A stretch of 64,000 bases of DNA, taken from NCBI GenBank assembly GCA_964035775.1, contig OZ038316.1:9478484-9542483 (forward strand). Reading direction: 5' to 3'. The first letter of the stretch is position 1, and every line of letters begins with the position of its first letter. Below the pieces are notes generated by a model, which did no database searches, was not told the DNA's origin, and worked only from the letters and a program-made list of their open reading frames with translations. Below, piece after piece: positions 1-25,400 of this stretch. Both the position numbers and the translations under genes were made by a program. The DNA is from Osedax frankpressi (lineage: Eukaryota > Annelida > Polychaeta > Sabellida > Siboglinidae).

Positions 1-10321
<10,321 letters not shown>

Positions 10322-10359
10322 TCTGATGTATCTGAAAATATAACATATTCAGTTGAAGA

Positions 10360-10398
<39 letters not shown>

Positions 10399-11509
10399 GC
10401 AAAACATATTGTTATGTATATAATATACATAGTTTATGTCATAATTAAGCCATATCATTTAAGTGATAACCACACTATAATTTATAAAAAATAGCATTAC
10501 TCAAATAGCAAACATAAACATTGTACTATATACTATACTACTAATAAATAAATGTTATAATCTATATACTAAATGCTATGGATTCATAATATATTTACTA
10601 AAATATGAATAATTTGTATATTAATTACCACACTATATAGTATATAATCTCTTAATTATATTTTATAGGATTCACAAATGATTTATTTTAATAGTTTAAT
10701 ATTGAATAACCATTTGTATTGTGTATATAATATACACATTAACAAATTATGATTAAAATATAAAGTATTAAAATAAATCATTGTATTGTGGATCATGAAA
10801 GACATAGGCATAAATAGATTATAATTGTATTTATTGAATATAAAGACAATATAAATGATGTATTTCATCATTATATAAAAATACCTTTATATATATATAT
10901 TAGAATATGTGATATTTTATTTTATATATTAAAAAAATGAGTTTTGTTAATCCATCATGATGATCATATAATTTACATTATCGGCATAGTTATTACTAAC
11001 AGTTATACGTATTATTAAGAATGAAATCCTTTAAAATTGTGTAGAACAAATCCCAGATTAATTTATAAATTCTAATAAGAATAGAAAATATAAATCAAAT
11101 AGGGAATTTATCTTATATTCGATGGTATGTTTAAGCAATTTTAATTTTACACAATATAAACAAGATGGCTATGCTATAGGGTGTATAGGTAATTATCATG
11201 TATCATTTTGTTATTATTTAAATTATATTTTATTATTACTTTAAACAAATACATATTTTATTATCTCATTTAAAAAAAATCAAATTAGAATATGCACACT
11301 TTCTAATTCCATTATTTTAATAGAATTCTTTTTCACCAACATAAACAAATTCTTTTATTTTAAATCATAATACAATCAATTTCCTGTCAGTGAAGTCACT
11401 TAAATTTGTATTCTTAGTTATTGTTTTGATATTATACTTTTAGGTTATCGTATGTCTATTTTAAATAATATTCCTAGTTAAGCTATATCCTATTTCTTTA
11501 TTGGTTGTA
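10322..11509. promoter_or_regulatory. shared intergenic region between divergent USP7 and HAPSTR1
   Basis: About 1.2 kb separates the two divergent ATGs and should hold both promoters and 5' UTRs. It is very AT-rich, with a (TA)n tract at about 10366-10395 and no GC-rich island or clear TATA/initiator that I can defend. An AG just upstream of the USP7 ATG could be the acceptor of a 5'-UTR intron. Bidirectional promoter use is inferred from arrangement only. Confidence 0.45.
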
Positions 11510-14500
11510 ATGTCAGATCACAAGGAATCGGATCAAGATCACTATAATGAAAACTTACTATATGGAACCGAAGAACAATCTCGTCAAGATTGGGATAACG
11601 AGCAGAACAATATTGAAGAGATAAGTTCACAAGATAATGACCCAATAGCTCAAAAATTATGGTTATCATTTCAAACATCTGCAACATCGACCGCTCAATT
11701 ATATAAAGGTTTATTTTGATATGTTAAATATTCATTAAGTAATATATTTTAAGAAAAATGTAAATTTTAGGATAAATATTTGAAGTAAGATATTCCCAAT
11801 TTTATATGGTACACTGTGTATTATAATAAATCGAATTTAAATTACATTTTGATGTTTATATACTATTTTGGAACATAATCTTATTTAACATAGTGTAACA
11901 TTAATATGTCTTAATTTACATTAGAAGTCTTAGTTTTTATTAAAAATAGTATAGATAGTAAAATACTAATTAGTGTTATAAAATAAATGTATATTTTGTT
12001 GTATATAAAAACTCCATGTTACATAAACTTACATATTATAATCAAATTCAATGAATTACTTGAATTATTTCTCGAAGTCAAATTTAAATAACCAAAGAAA
12101 ACTCATTTTTTATTTGACAATTAACTTCATTTTGTTAAGCGGTTTAAAATTTATTTTAACATAAACCCACTTTCATTATCTAGATTTTTTATAATACATT
12201 TTTTATCTAGATTTTTTACAATGTGTATCAAATATATAAGTTTCTTAAATATGAGATTTATTTTACAATTTTTTTCTATAAAATTCTCTGTAAATCTTTT
12301 AATTATGTAATCAAATAGAATACTTCTATTGAATATTATATTCATTTTGTTATGTTATGAAGTTGAAAATATTTGTAACAATTTAACATTTATTTTAAAT
12401 TAAATTAAAAATTTAATTTATATATATATATAATATAAGATTTTTAATTGCTACTATTTAAATTTTTCATATTTCAATTATAACCGTCTTAAGATGTCTT
12501 TTTTTACTCCCTCAATATAAATTAATTTGTATTGTTCATGAGAGTCTCTGTTAATACTTATTATGAGCTAACTTTTTCAAATCTTTTATTTGTTAAGTTT
12601 AACATACATTTTTGATTTACTTCAGACGGACTGTCCTGTGCTAATCCCGAAAACTTATGGATACCATTCAAAAAGGCGGCCGCAGCTGTTACCGTCCTGT
12701 ACACGGATAGTATGGCGGCAAAACAGCGTGCCTTTGAACAAGGCCAATTGGCCGGGCAACGTAAACGAACCCGAGAGGTCATATCGTGGATGAAAAAGCG
12801 AGGTCGGCGTAATATCCGACGAGACGAGCTCATGAATTTCCTGCTCGGACATCCACTCCTGCCTGGTCATGTTAGAATATAGTTTGGCATCTAATCGTCT
12901 TTTCTTTATCAATTTAACAGTTTTTATAACTTATTCTATCTAAACATAATTAAAGTAAATTTAATTAAAGAATATTGGTTTATAAGATTTCCCATATATC
13001 TGTAGAAGTTGCTCTTAAAATACCCATAGTACTTACTTCCTAATAACTGTACATGCCTCACATGTAGTGTATACCCATTTTTTTTCCATTAATTCATAAA
13101 CTTTGCTCAACTACGACAAGGCTCTTCGTCACTCCGTCAGCGATACGTCTTCGCTAAGTCCACTGCGTATGGCCGCGGGTAATAATGTCGCAAATTGCGG
13201 TGGGGGCGCCCCCGGCACCTTGGTGTCTGCGCGATCGCCCCAGGGGCATCATAGCCCCAATCGGTCCAACGACCACCACGAACTGCAGCCGTTCCACGAC
13301 GCGCTTGTCCTTCAAGGTTCCACTAAACCCTCGACATTCTACTACCGTAGTTGAAGATCTAACGCTACTCTGGTACCAACATATTTCGTACCCACTACTA
13401 AAAACAATACAATAATTTAAATAATAATATTACATAATTATTTATACAAAATATAACCCTATAATTTTAAAGAAATTTCTTAACGTGCATTCAAACTGTT
13501 GCATCTAAACCCAATAACATTTAATTGTTTAACTTTATGTCAAATGTGATGATTTCTCTTGATCCAATGGAAGTATTTCAATAGATTATTTTCTTCGACT
13601 TTATTTAGTAAAGTTTATTGTTTAATATATAATATTTATAATTCTTAATTTTTATCGTATAATTTATTTATCTTTGTGATATAAAACTTTTAATGAATAA
13701 ATAATATTTGAATTAGAAATACATTAATGAATATACATTTTCCTGTTCTCTATTCTAATAATATATTTGATTTTATAAAATCAATACTTATAATATTGTA
13801 AAATTAGTAAAATATAAATGATTAAATTGAGAATAATAATACAAATATATAAATTTTTTAGTAATTTATTGTTTTAAAATATATTTTATAATAAAAGAAA
13901 AATAAAAGAACTCATTGTGGTCATGTATGATCTGATTCTATCTCTAATAATATTCATCTTATTTTTTATAATCATTATATATTTATTTAAATTTTTTACT
14001 AGTTCTAATAATAGTTATATAAAATTGATACAATATTTAAGAAGCAAGGTACGTTTTTATCGACAACAAAATATTATAATATAATTTATATAAAAGAATT
14101 ATGATTTAAATATGCATTTAAATGTAATATGAAAAATGAAGTGAACATTATATATATTTTATTTAATTAAATATTTATAATTTATTTAATTATATATTTA
14201 CTACTTTATTTCAATTTTATTTAATATAAGTTATTGCTACGCTCTGAGATAAAATTATTAATTTACCTTTTTAATTTTCTGTGACAACTTTTGGGATTTA
14301 TTATTTTTTACATATCTATTCAACCCAATAAATCAATAATAACAAATATTTATAAAACTTAACATATAATCGTAATAATATGGGTTGTTTAGTTTTACTA
14401 ATATATTTTTAAAAAATTGAAATTTATAAAAAATAATATTACTGTTTATAAAATAGTTATTGTTTTCCTTTCTGAATTTTTCAACTGTTCATTATATTTT

Positions 14501-16194
14501 CGTTTTACTACTATTACTAATATACTTGCATTATCAACTAAATATCAATCTAATAACATATGTAATGTATATTTGTACAATATATAGTATTAGTGATAAT
14601 ATTTGTATTCATGCAATGCGTAAAATGAAATTGTTGTTTTTTATACGAAAAGTTTCATGACACAAAAAGTGTATAATATGTATTTTTATACAGCAAAACA
14701 TAATTTTTATATCCTAGTCATATGTACGGCAAAGATACATTCTATTTTAGGCATACGAAATATATATTTGTTGTACGTATAAAATCATATTTCATTATCA
14801 TTGCTATTGTTTGTTAACAACAATTATTATTAAATACAAAATGGATTACAATCAAAAATGTATCATATTACGATCAAAAAACGATTATCTACATCGTTAT
14901 TATACTCTACGAAATGGAGTATTCAAAAATCACTATGACATATGCCAGATAAGTCTATTGTAATAATATTAAAGAATGTAAGAATTATGTATTATGAAAT
15001 TATAAAAGTAAAGTATTATGTAAAAGTATTATGAAATTATTATGAAATTAATTTGAAATATTTGTTTATTTTCTAGAATTCTTTTATCCTTGATAAAGTT
15101 ATTGTTACTTGCGGCAATGTATATATATATAATTCTGTTTTTGTTAAATATTTATTTTCGCATAGCTATTCTTTGTACAACAAAATATTATACAAAATAT
15201 TTTACTTCGTAGGAAAATATTTACTATTAAATAACTTTTGAATACAGAATGATAAATAATAACTTTATGAATTATGTATACAATTTTCTGAGTATTTACC
15301 TAATATATAGCTAACAATACTTTAGATACTTTCAATAAATAGTATATATATAATTATATTCCGAAATCTAAAAATAAATATAATGCATCTTTGCATTAAA
15401 ATATCTAATGCTTCTAAATATATAATTATGCATTAAACTTCTTTTTATAATCTAATAATTATCTTAGTTACGACCACATATCTATATATAGCTAACAGCT
15501 ATATATATTGATATGAATATCACCTGAAATGTAAAAAAAATCCTGAGTTGGAGTTTATATATTTTTAGTAGCTGCATTTTTTCCCTGTGATTTACATGTA
15601 AACTCTGGGTATCACCCATTATTATAAAATAATAAAATTAACAATAAATTTATACATTTTTATCATTTCTAATTGCCCATATTCTATCGAAATTGTGTGA
15701 AATATATTTGCAGATTATTTATGATTTGTTAATAAGACGTGCTATTAAACTAAAATAATGCCTAGAAACCAAATCTACAACATGTATTAATTATAATTGA
15801 TATAATTTATTAATTAATTATAACAGATAATTTTATATAAAAATTAAGTTTGATTTGAAATTTCTAAAAATAATCAAACAATTTTTAAAATGTATTATAT
15901 TTAGACTTTTCTAGTTAATCTAGTAAAAAAGGTTAGCATTATTTTTTTTAATTAAATTTTTAATAATAAGCTTCGTATATTTGCATTATGTTATATAAAA
16001 CACCATATGTTTCTGTTTTAGAGATTGATGGTGCCATGTCCAGCGTCAGCGTCCGAAACAACTATCCGTCGAAGAACGCTGAAATGGATCGTACAATCCT
16101 CGACAATATTGGTCGTCAGATTCGCGAAGGCAAGCGACAACGAGATGCATCGTCGGAATCACCAACCCGTAATAAACGAGGTCGCTACTATTAG
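11510..16194 (+). CDS. HAPSTR1: HAPSTR1 (C16orf72/TAPR1), HUWE1-associated stress-response protein
   Basis: Small nuclear protein known in mammals to work with the E3 ligase HUWE1 in stress and p53 signalling. Four coding exons close in phase: 11510-11708, 12626-12870, 13121-13316 and 16022-16194, giving 270 residues against about 275 in human. Exon 1 has an acidic leader ending in AQKLWLSFQTSATSTAQLYK. Exon 2 has LWIPFKKAAAAVTVLY and a basic segment WMKKRGRRNIRRDELMNFL, matching the two related helical repeats of the family. Exon 3 is low-complexity Ser/Pro/His with HELQPFHDALVLQ. Exon 4 begins IDGAMSSVSVRNNYP and ends in a basic tail before TAG. I chose the ATG at 11510 because the leader fits; a TTG three codons upstream is not needed. 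The exon 3 acceptor (AAG at 13118-13120) is the weakest junction. All three donors have T at +3. Identity is secure from order and motifs. Confidence 0.93.
13317..16021. other. HAPSTR1 intron 3, AT-rich
   Basis: 2.7 kb of AT-rich sequence with short TA tracts; no nested exon or RNA gene recognised. Confidence 0.65.
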
Positions 16195-16444
16195 CTAAAT
16201 CACGCCATGTTTTTAATTATATCAATCCATTTCCCCCATTTTTCAACTCCAGCCCGACTCGAATATTTCAATAACGAACCACATCGATATGCAAATACTC
16301 CCGTATTCCTGAATATTACCCCATTAACTTTGTGATTTTAAATTTACTTCTGTAAGAAACCAAACAGAATTAATTTCAAAATGACCATATCGCATATGTT
16401 AAATATGAAAATGTGTGGCAGAAAATTATAAACGTATTATATGA

Positions 16445-16511
<67 letters not shown>

Positions 16512-19483
16512 ATAATTTAATTGCATATTATTAAACAATAATTCACTATGTTTTATTTTTTTAATACTATAATATTCTTTTCATATGACATACAATATAG
16601 TTTTTATGCATTATTTCTAGGATTTACTGAAATAATCAGAACTATATTGATTTACTCAGTAGAAAGCAGCACATACATATAAATGTATAAACTTCAAAAT
16701 TAATATATAGTTTGATAAATAATTAAATATATTGTAATACAATTGGTATATGTATTAGTATTCAAACTTGACCTATAATTTTCATATTACAACACTATAT
16801 TTGAGATGTTTCATGTATTATTTATGTATTATTACCTTTTATGTATTTATGTATTATTACCTTTTACTTATTACCAAAATTAACTTCTACTTCAATTTAA
16901 CTAGTTTATTTTCTAGTATTTTTCATGTGTTGTAAAACTATGTCTAATTACGGTAATTTGATATGCCTTGATTTTAATGGGAAATTAATTTACTTTCTAT
17001 TTTTTAACATAACTTGAAGTATTTTTTAACTTATCAAAATGTGGAGAATTTCAGTGAAAATGTGATGATTCAAAAATTCCATATTTTTACAGTAAAAAAT
17101 TTCAAGTATATATTATTTTAAAAATCAACCCCATACAATAATAAAGCATATTTTATTGTTTACAAATTCTATATTAGGATTTTATATTTGTGAATGTTTT
17201 CAAATTTCTAAATGACTTATTTCATGTATAGAAATGTACTCGACAATATCTAAACATAAAAGAAATTTAAATTGGAAGATACATTTAAATGTATTTTATC
17301 GGGTCACACCAATGCGAAAAAACCTGTTTTATTTAGACAACTATTTCAAACGATAGATTATGAATTTGTTATTGATAAATTATTCATGACTTCAATCTTT
17401 TTGTATATATTATGATAACCTATATTTTTAGGATCCTACAATATGCACTTTGCATCATGGCAACTAATTATTTGAAATAGAAAATTATCATTCATTACTA
17501 TTTCTTTAAATATAATATTGAAAATCTTTGATTCAGCATAAAACTTCTTTTAGATTTTTTATTTGCATGTACATTAGCAAACATGTTAAATTTTAATTGT
17601 GTTGCTTTTTAATTGTTAATTACAGATAATCAAGGTCGAAAATTTTAATTTGGGATGACCTTTTAATGATAAATTCAAAATACCGAAAAGAAATTTTCTG
17701 AAATCATTTTTTGGTGAACATTTGTCATATTTTGTAATGTGTAAAAGCACCTTCCATATTATATTTTATAACTGATATATAAATGCAAAATAAAACTAAG
17801 ATACATAATTAATTAATCCTCTATTTATATAGTAAGTTACTATTTATATATTTTTGTTTTGCTGTTCATTAATGTACAACTACTCAAAGTTAATGTAAAG
17901 TTAATGTACTACTACTCAGAGTTATATGAAATTTTTAATCATTAACAATTTTTCAGTTTAGATTGCTCACAATAATAGTAAAATTACTTACAAAAATATA
18001 AAAGGTATACAAAATATTACTTGAAATTTGTTTATTAAATTTTGATATTATATAGTAAAATAGCATAATATTGAATTAGAAGATGTCCCTTTAGTTCTAT
18101 CTATGATACTCTAAACTTTGTTTCTTCTAATTATGAATGTATCTATTATTTTTCTAAACACTGTAATTATTATAATGCTTATAAAATAACTTACAATAAG
18201 GAGAATTTCTAGTACATCTTTGATAACAATTTACTGATATTCTATCATATACTTGATCATAAGATAATCATTATGTTAATTACTTATTGATTACAATATT
18301 TCATTGTTAATCAATATTTTAAAATTTAAAAGCATCATTTAAGTTTATATTTTTCAAATTAGTAATATATATATATTTAAAAATAATATAATATGTTTTA
18401 AAAAGTTAATCAAATAAATAAAAGTTACAATAATCACACACAAGGTGACACTTCATGTATAATAATTAGACTTGACTATATAATTAATATGCACGTGTCT
18501 TTATTTATGTATATAGTATTCAATACATAAATATAATTTATTTAGATACAAGAAATAATAACCTTGATTATTCTTTAAATATACACAACCATATTAATGA
18601 AATTACAAATATTTGAGGTACTTCAATAGTAAGTGGAGAATTGATAGTATTCCATTAAGAATAAATAAATATAATAGGTACTTAGCGAATCAACATTATA
18701 CTATGCAACGATAATGTTAAATGTCACAAACATCAAAATTGATTGATACAATACAGAATCTCACTATAGAGAGTATTCAAATTATCATTTCACATATTCA
18801 AAATATTATTCTCTAGAATTTATTGGGTTTGAATTTTGCAAAAGGTTGTCACAACATTTTTTTAAATATTAATTGATTGTTCCATTGAATGGCGACGCAC
18901 ATTGTACGTGATACATATAAGAAATTTAATGATTATATAATATAAACAAATATATATAAAAAATAGATAAACAATAGTTCGTAGTGTAGTAATATTCAAA
19001 GAGTATATTTATTTCTATATTATGTTAATATATATTATATTAATCATTATAAATAATAAAAAAAAAGTATTGCGATGTAACTATTAATGGATCCTAGATA
19101 TCTATTTGTATACATTATTTAGTATATGATGATCGCTCTATCATAAATATTTCATCGTATGTTATATAGAAATGTTATATAGAAAATACAATTGCCATAT
19201 ATATTGTAGATTATATAAAATATGTATCATGAATGTATTATCATTGGCTATTATTACTTTATGTATATACCACTTGATCTAGATATATATAAATATTTAA
19301 AAGCCCCTAATTGAGCTATTTATATCTTATAATTAATTATCTACTATAATATATATTAACTCAAGTAAAAATATCTATACAATTCATACATAAAACTAAT
19401 TAATTATAAATATAATATGAATGTATTAAATATTTTAATATCAAAGATACAAGAAATATATATTTATATTTTAAATTAAAAAC
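16195..19483. other. AT-rich intergenic region, HAPSTR1 to NOL11
   Basis: No exon-like or RNA-gene signal seen. The region is very AT-rich and holds a (TA)n pair around 16447-16508, which forms a short inverted, hairpin-prone tract. It should contain the HAPSTR1 3' UTR and the NOL11 promoter, but neither boundary is visible to me. Confidence 0.6.
16447..16508. repeat. (TA)n microsatellite
   Basis: Two TA runs separated by a short TTGC spacer; strongly hairpin-prone. Confidence 0.9.
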
Positions 19484-22400
19484 ATGTCATGTATAGAAAA
19501 AATATCATGTTTTTCAACACTTACTGATCAGAATGATCTTGTTGGGATACATTATATGACTACGATACACGATGGAAAAATAATTATTACTAATAAAAAT
19601 AGAACTATTAAAGTCCAAAATGTAAGTTATGTTATATTTATGTTATGATTGTATTTTAATATCGCTCATATTAAAATATAGATTAATGAAACAGAACCAA
19701 TCAAAGATTGGAGTTTGAAAATTGGATTAATACCAACATGCGAAGTTATTTATACTAACGATAACTTGTTTGCTGTAATTGTAAACAATGAGGTAAGATC
19801 ACTTGTATTCTATATTTTAAATAATTGAAAAAAAAATTATAAATATTATTTAAAAAGTAAATTAGTAATATTAAACAGAATATATAACACAACGCAGCTA
19901 CCCATTCACATATAATTTAATATTGCACTATTTTACGAATATATTTATATACAATATTACATTTATGAAAATAAGTGTTGAAATTATTTTATAAACACAG
20001 TCGAGTATTCAGTAAGTCTTAGTTTTGTATGAGGTTTATTTGTTATGATAATGGATACCGTTATTCTAAAACAATGATTACCTATATATACATTTTACGA
20101 TATATATATTTTTAATTTATTAAGTAATTTTGAATAGTAGATTATAACTTTCTAATGGGTTTCTAGAATTCAAGTACAGTATACAAGTCTAGATAAAGGA
20201 TATGTGGTTTGAGTTAGTTATATTATTTTGTAAATAGTCAGTCTAATTGGAAAGCAGTAATTAATTTATTAACACAAGTTTTTCCATATTCAGCTATAAA
20301 TAAGTATGAACATATAAAAACATAACTATATATCAGGTAAATAATATTGCCTTCGACAAACATTTTATTCTAAACATTCACAATATTATTACCCTAGTTA
20401 TTAATATTGTGAATCATTTATTCAGTCACTACTCATGTGGAAAGAAGGAGAAGTTGATATTTCCAAACTTAAGAGAATTAAGGTATTAATGCATATTATA
20501 TTATCTAGAAATGTTTAATTAATAATATTATATCACGTGACAAAATTTGGCCTGTTTTACTCATTGCTTAGGAAATGTTTATAATATGTTTACAAGGTAC
20601 ATATGTTTTGCCGCTAATTTATGTCTAAAATTAAAAAGAATTAAAGATTCGCAGTTGCTAAATGATTGTGTTTTTTTCATATTGAAATTGTTCATATTTA
20701 TTGTTATTTTATTTTTATAACCATTAAGTTTAAAATAAGCATGAATACCAATCGCGTTTTAGTATAATCCTAGCATGAAAGTCTGACATTTTCTTTAGAA
20801 TTATTATATAATGTAAATAAAAATCTATCTTACTTCTAGAAATAGATTTATTTTAAATATTGGTATCCTTAGTGTAGGTCACATTTTAAAATTATACCAA
20901 ATTATATTGTATACTAATGGAAATCATATGCTGACCATAGTGAATTTAACAAGATTACTTGGTGATACATTCTCTGATAAATATCATTATTAATAAATAA
21001 TATTGCTATATATTAAAAGTTTGATTTGATTTTACCAATGCATATTGAATCTGTCAACATTATAAATACAATTACTATATTTAATACAAATTCTAAATAA
21101 AGTAACTTTTACAATAATCAAATTATCACTTTAGTATTTGTAAAATCTTTTGAATGGTTTATAAAAACAAGTTATTATTAAAATATGGACATAAAAATGT
21201 ACAAATGCATTTGTTGAATATTTCATTCCAATTTTATTTATAATTAATTAACTAATTTGTAGTTATACATGTTTCACATGGTCAGATATATTAAAATTAA
21301 TATATTTTATGTATATTTATATATATTAAATGTACTTATAGTTTATACACAAATTGTATCTAACTTTAGTTTGATTAATCTTAGGATAACTAAATATATT
21401 ACGTATCTGTAGTCTCACAAATGTTGAATTAATAACTTTGTTTTTTTAGGAAATAAACATTTATTTAAATTCTTTTAATATTAAATATTAAATTTAATTA
21501 TTGTATATTCTGAAAATACGCCAATTAATAAAATATAATGAATTTCAATTACAAGACCAAAATAATTCATAATTATTAATTAATATTCAGTAAAATTAAT
21601 TATATAAATATATATAAAGTATAATATATGTAAAAATTTGAATTTCAAATTAGTCATCTATTGACACCTATTTTTTCCTAGATTATTTAATATTATATCA
21701 CATTCAATATTACTGTAAAAATAAACTGTAGTATATAGTAATTGCTAATATTATTACAAATAATTTACTAGTAATTTGGTATTTATGAATAATAATTTGT
21801 ATATTATTATATTCAATGAAAAAGTGAAGTAATCAACATCATATATGACAACATATTTGTTATTGAATTATAATGATTTTGATATTAAATAATAATAATT
21901 ATACTACTGAAATCACTCTCTCATGATTTGTTAATTTAAACACATTTACATTTTTATATTATATCTTATCAAGGATTTCGGCGTTTCAGTAATATAATTA
22001 TATATGATATTATTGATATAAACGCAATTCCGATCTCCGATGTTTTACGCAGTTCACCACGTAAACCATTTGCTAACTGCGCTCTTCTAACCCTTACAGT
22101 CTTCTAACCCATACGCTCTTCTAACGCCTGCACTCTTCTAACCCCTACGCTCTTCTAACCCCTGCACTCTTCTAACCCCTACGCTCTTCTAACCCCTACG
22201 CTCTTCTAACCCCTACGCTCTTCTAACCCCTACACTCTTCTAACCCTACGCTCTTCTAACCCCTACGCTCTTCTAACCCATACGCTCTTCTAAACCCTAT
22301 GCTCTTCTAACCCCTACGCTCTTCTAACCCTACGCTCTTCTAACCCCTACGCCCTTCTAACCCATACGCTCTTCTAACCCCTACACTCTTCTGACCCCTG

Positions 22401-25400
22401 CGCTCTTCTAACCCCTACGCTCTTCTAACCCCTCTTCTAACCCCTACGCAGCTGCGTACCCGCGCCATTTGTTTGTACGGCACTCCGCGGGGCACCACCA
22501 TACTCTATGAAAACGGGTCCCTCGCTTCCACCGACGACCCGTCCTCGACGCTCTTCGACGCCGTCGTCTGCCCTGGCGGCGACGACTTCATTTCCTACCA
22601 CAAGATACAGCATTGTCGACGGTTCTCCCAAATGATCGTCGTGGTAACCACACCAGTTAAGTGACTAGAAGCTCGGCTGCGATACGTACCCCCGATATAC
22701 ATTTTGTCGGCTTTGTCCCTTTAGTTCCTATAACTGCATTAACCGAATAGATTGATATTCGGTTAGTGTTCGTCGCTATGGTATATTAATATAAATTGAT
22801 CTACGAATTTTTAATCAAATTGGATTATATCGATAGCTGTTATGTATTATCATATATTATTATATATATTTGATCTATTATTACAAATGAATTTTAAGAT
22901 TAACTTATCGTTAAAAAGTGTACAGTCCACGCACAGTGCTTCATTTCCCAATACTTAACATTATAACAAACGCTCTATTCATATGTTATACCGTACGTAT
23001 CCATTATTAGAAAAACAATATGCCCCTGAAAGTGCATTATAGAAAACTGACGTACCCCAAAGACTGCGAGGAGACGCAAGTATATTCAAAACAATGGCAA
23101 ATTACAACTGGTCAATTGAATCCACTGGACGTCCACATAGAAGCGTTTAGCAATGAGATGAAACTCAACATTCTTTGTTAGTTTGAATATATTTAAGTTC
23201 TCGTTTGTCTATTCTAACCATTTGTTAGATATCTTTTAATACAGGTTTAGTATTGTCTCAATTACATGATCATCCTCTGTTTATAATATGATATTCTAGT
23301 CTATATTTCGTTAATAAGATTATATTTAGACATCCAGATATACGTATATAATAACTTAATTTTGGTACAGACCAAAATTAGTGTGCAGAATTATGTACAT
23401 TTAGACCAAAAAACGCTCGCACCTGTCAATCAATCGTATCCATGATTAATTTGAGTGTAATATATTACTATCTTTGTTTACTGTTAAATGTATTAAATAT
23501 GTAAATTTTAAAAATTAAATATTTATGAAGAGAAAACAGTTAATCCTCTTTAGTTATTAACAATTAAATATATTACAAAATCTAATAAAAACAAAATAGT
23601 TGGGCATATAAATTTCTCCAAAATCGAAAATTTGAATATGAATTCAATTTTTAATTTCTTAGTATTTGATTTCTTTTAACTAATCTATAATTTATCTATT
23701 GGAAATAAATACAAGAAAAATATATTATTTTATTTGTTAAAAATGTAAGTTTATTCAGCTGTCAATCTTTTTCTGCTCTAAAAAACGCCAGGATTACATT
23801 TACATCCGACATCCGATAAATTAGAACATATTATATTCCTATTTTCGGCTATTTTGGAATGAAGCCTAACATACTCTGTTTTTGGCTCTCCATCTGCTCG
23901 GACAGCCGAATACTTATAAAAGCTTGGTGTGATATCTCTTAATATATAACAGTAATTGGGATAGGTTTTGATATAAAATAGAATGATAATTTAATATAAT
24001 AATATAATTTTCTATAACTAATTATATATAACTATATTTATATATGTTTATATAATTATGTATTAACTACGGAGCTAAATTAATAGTTTCTTCTTCATGC
24101 ATACTTTATAATTCCTTGAAACTCGACATTAAATAGCGATATCGTTATAAAGGCATGCATTATTTCCCCCAGGCACCGACGGTCGGGTTTTGTCGTCGTC
24201 GAATAAACACGAAGCCGTCGCGCTCGTCTGCGTCATTCCGGCCGACGGTCAGCGATTATCGGCGGGCGCGAGGTTACGCCGTCTCAAGCACGACCAGCTG
24301 CTGTTGACCGGCGTCCGCAGGACGGCCAATCGCGGCGAGGAGCCGACCGCGATGGCAATCTACGACCGCGAAATGGACGCGTACGTCGCGTGGCATTCGC
24401 TAGGTGGCGGCGATAAGATTACGCCGACTCAGTGGTATTTCCACGGCGACGGCCGGTTTCTATTGGTCGACGGTTGCCTGGTGTCGTTGTTTCGCTGCAC
24501 GAATACTCCGTCCACCGTCGCTGATGGAATGGATCAACGCTACGAACGATCCCTTAAGGTTAAATCCCTTTAGACATCCGCTTATAAAACCACCACCCTT
24601 GTATGGATAGCCTACACTTCATCGATTATGGATAGTCTTTATATTGATTTAATTTCACTAGTTATCTGATACCCGTGGTCACGTATCGTCTCCAACGGGT
24701 GAGATCTCAATATTTGCGTAGTTTCCTCGGTAACGGTCCTACCTCATCGCAGGTGCTAAAAACGCCCGAATTCGTCGCTCTAACAACGACTAAGGATAAC
24801 TCTTTTGCGGAGGCGTTCAATAAAACTTTTGAGCTGCTCACCACCGATCCATTTATCATGTACAAGAATTATAATCTGGTTAATATTCCACTGCAACCCG
24901 ACTTAGGTTCTCATCGATTGCTCTATAAGTCCACCGTCTTATAATGTATTGTTTAAACTCGATACCTCATTAATTAAGTCAAATACCTATACCTTATGTG
25001 AACTATATCCTATGGATTAGTGATAACTGTATTCCATCATATAATAAAGTGTAGTCTAAAATAGTGAGAACAATATTCCTGTCAGATATCGGATTTGATT
25101 GATCGTTTTTCTTCAAAAAACGAAACTTTTTGGCCTAGGGATCAAATATACCAGCTTATTCATCGTAGTCTCATTAACGGATGGTCAGTATTGATAGATT
25201 GGGTGTAGAAGCGTAATTTAGATACATGTGATAACCATCTCAACGAAAAATTTCATAGTTTGTGTTCTAAACTCGTACCAAAGATATTGGAAAAGAATGA
25301 CCTTCCACTGGTGAATGAAGTTCTCACTAGAATTACAGATCTCAGTGAATATGCTCTTATACAATGCGTTTCTTACATAATCAGGTATTTAAATAATAAG

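Noticed and set aside
20235-20335. Possible NOL11 exon (QSNWKAVINLLTQVFPYSA)
   Set aside because: Contains a stop before a usable donor, and the exons at 20426 and 22452 already cover the aligned region of the protein.
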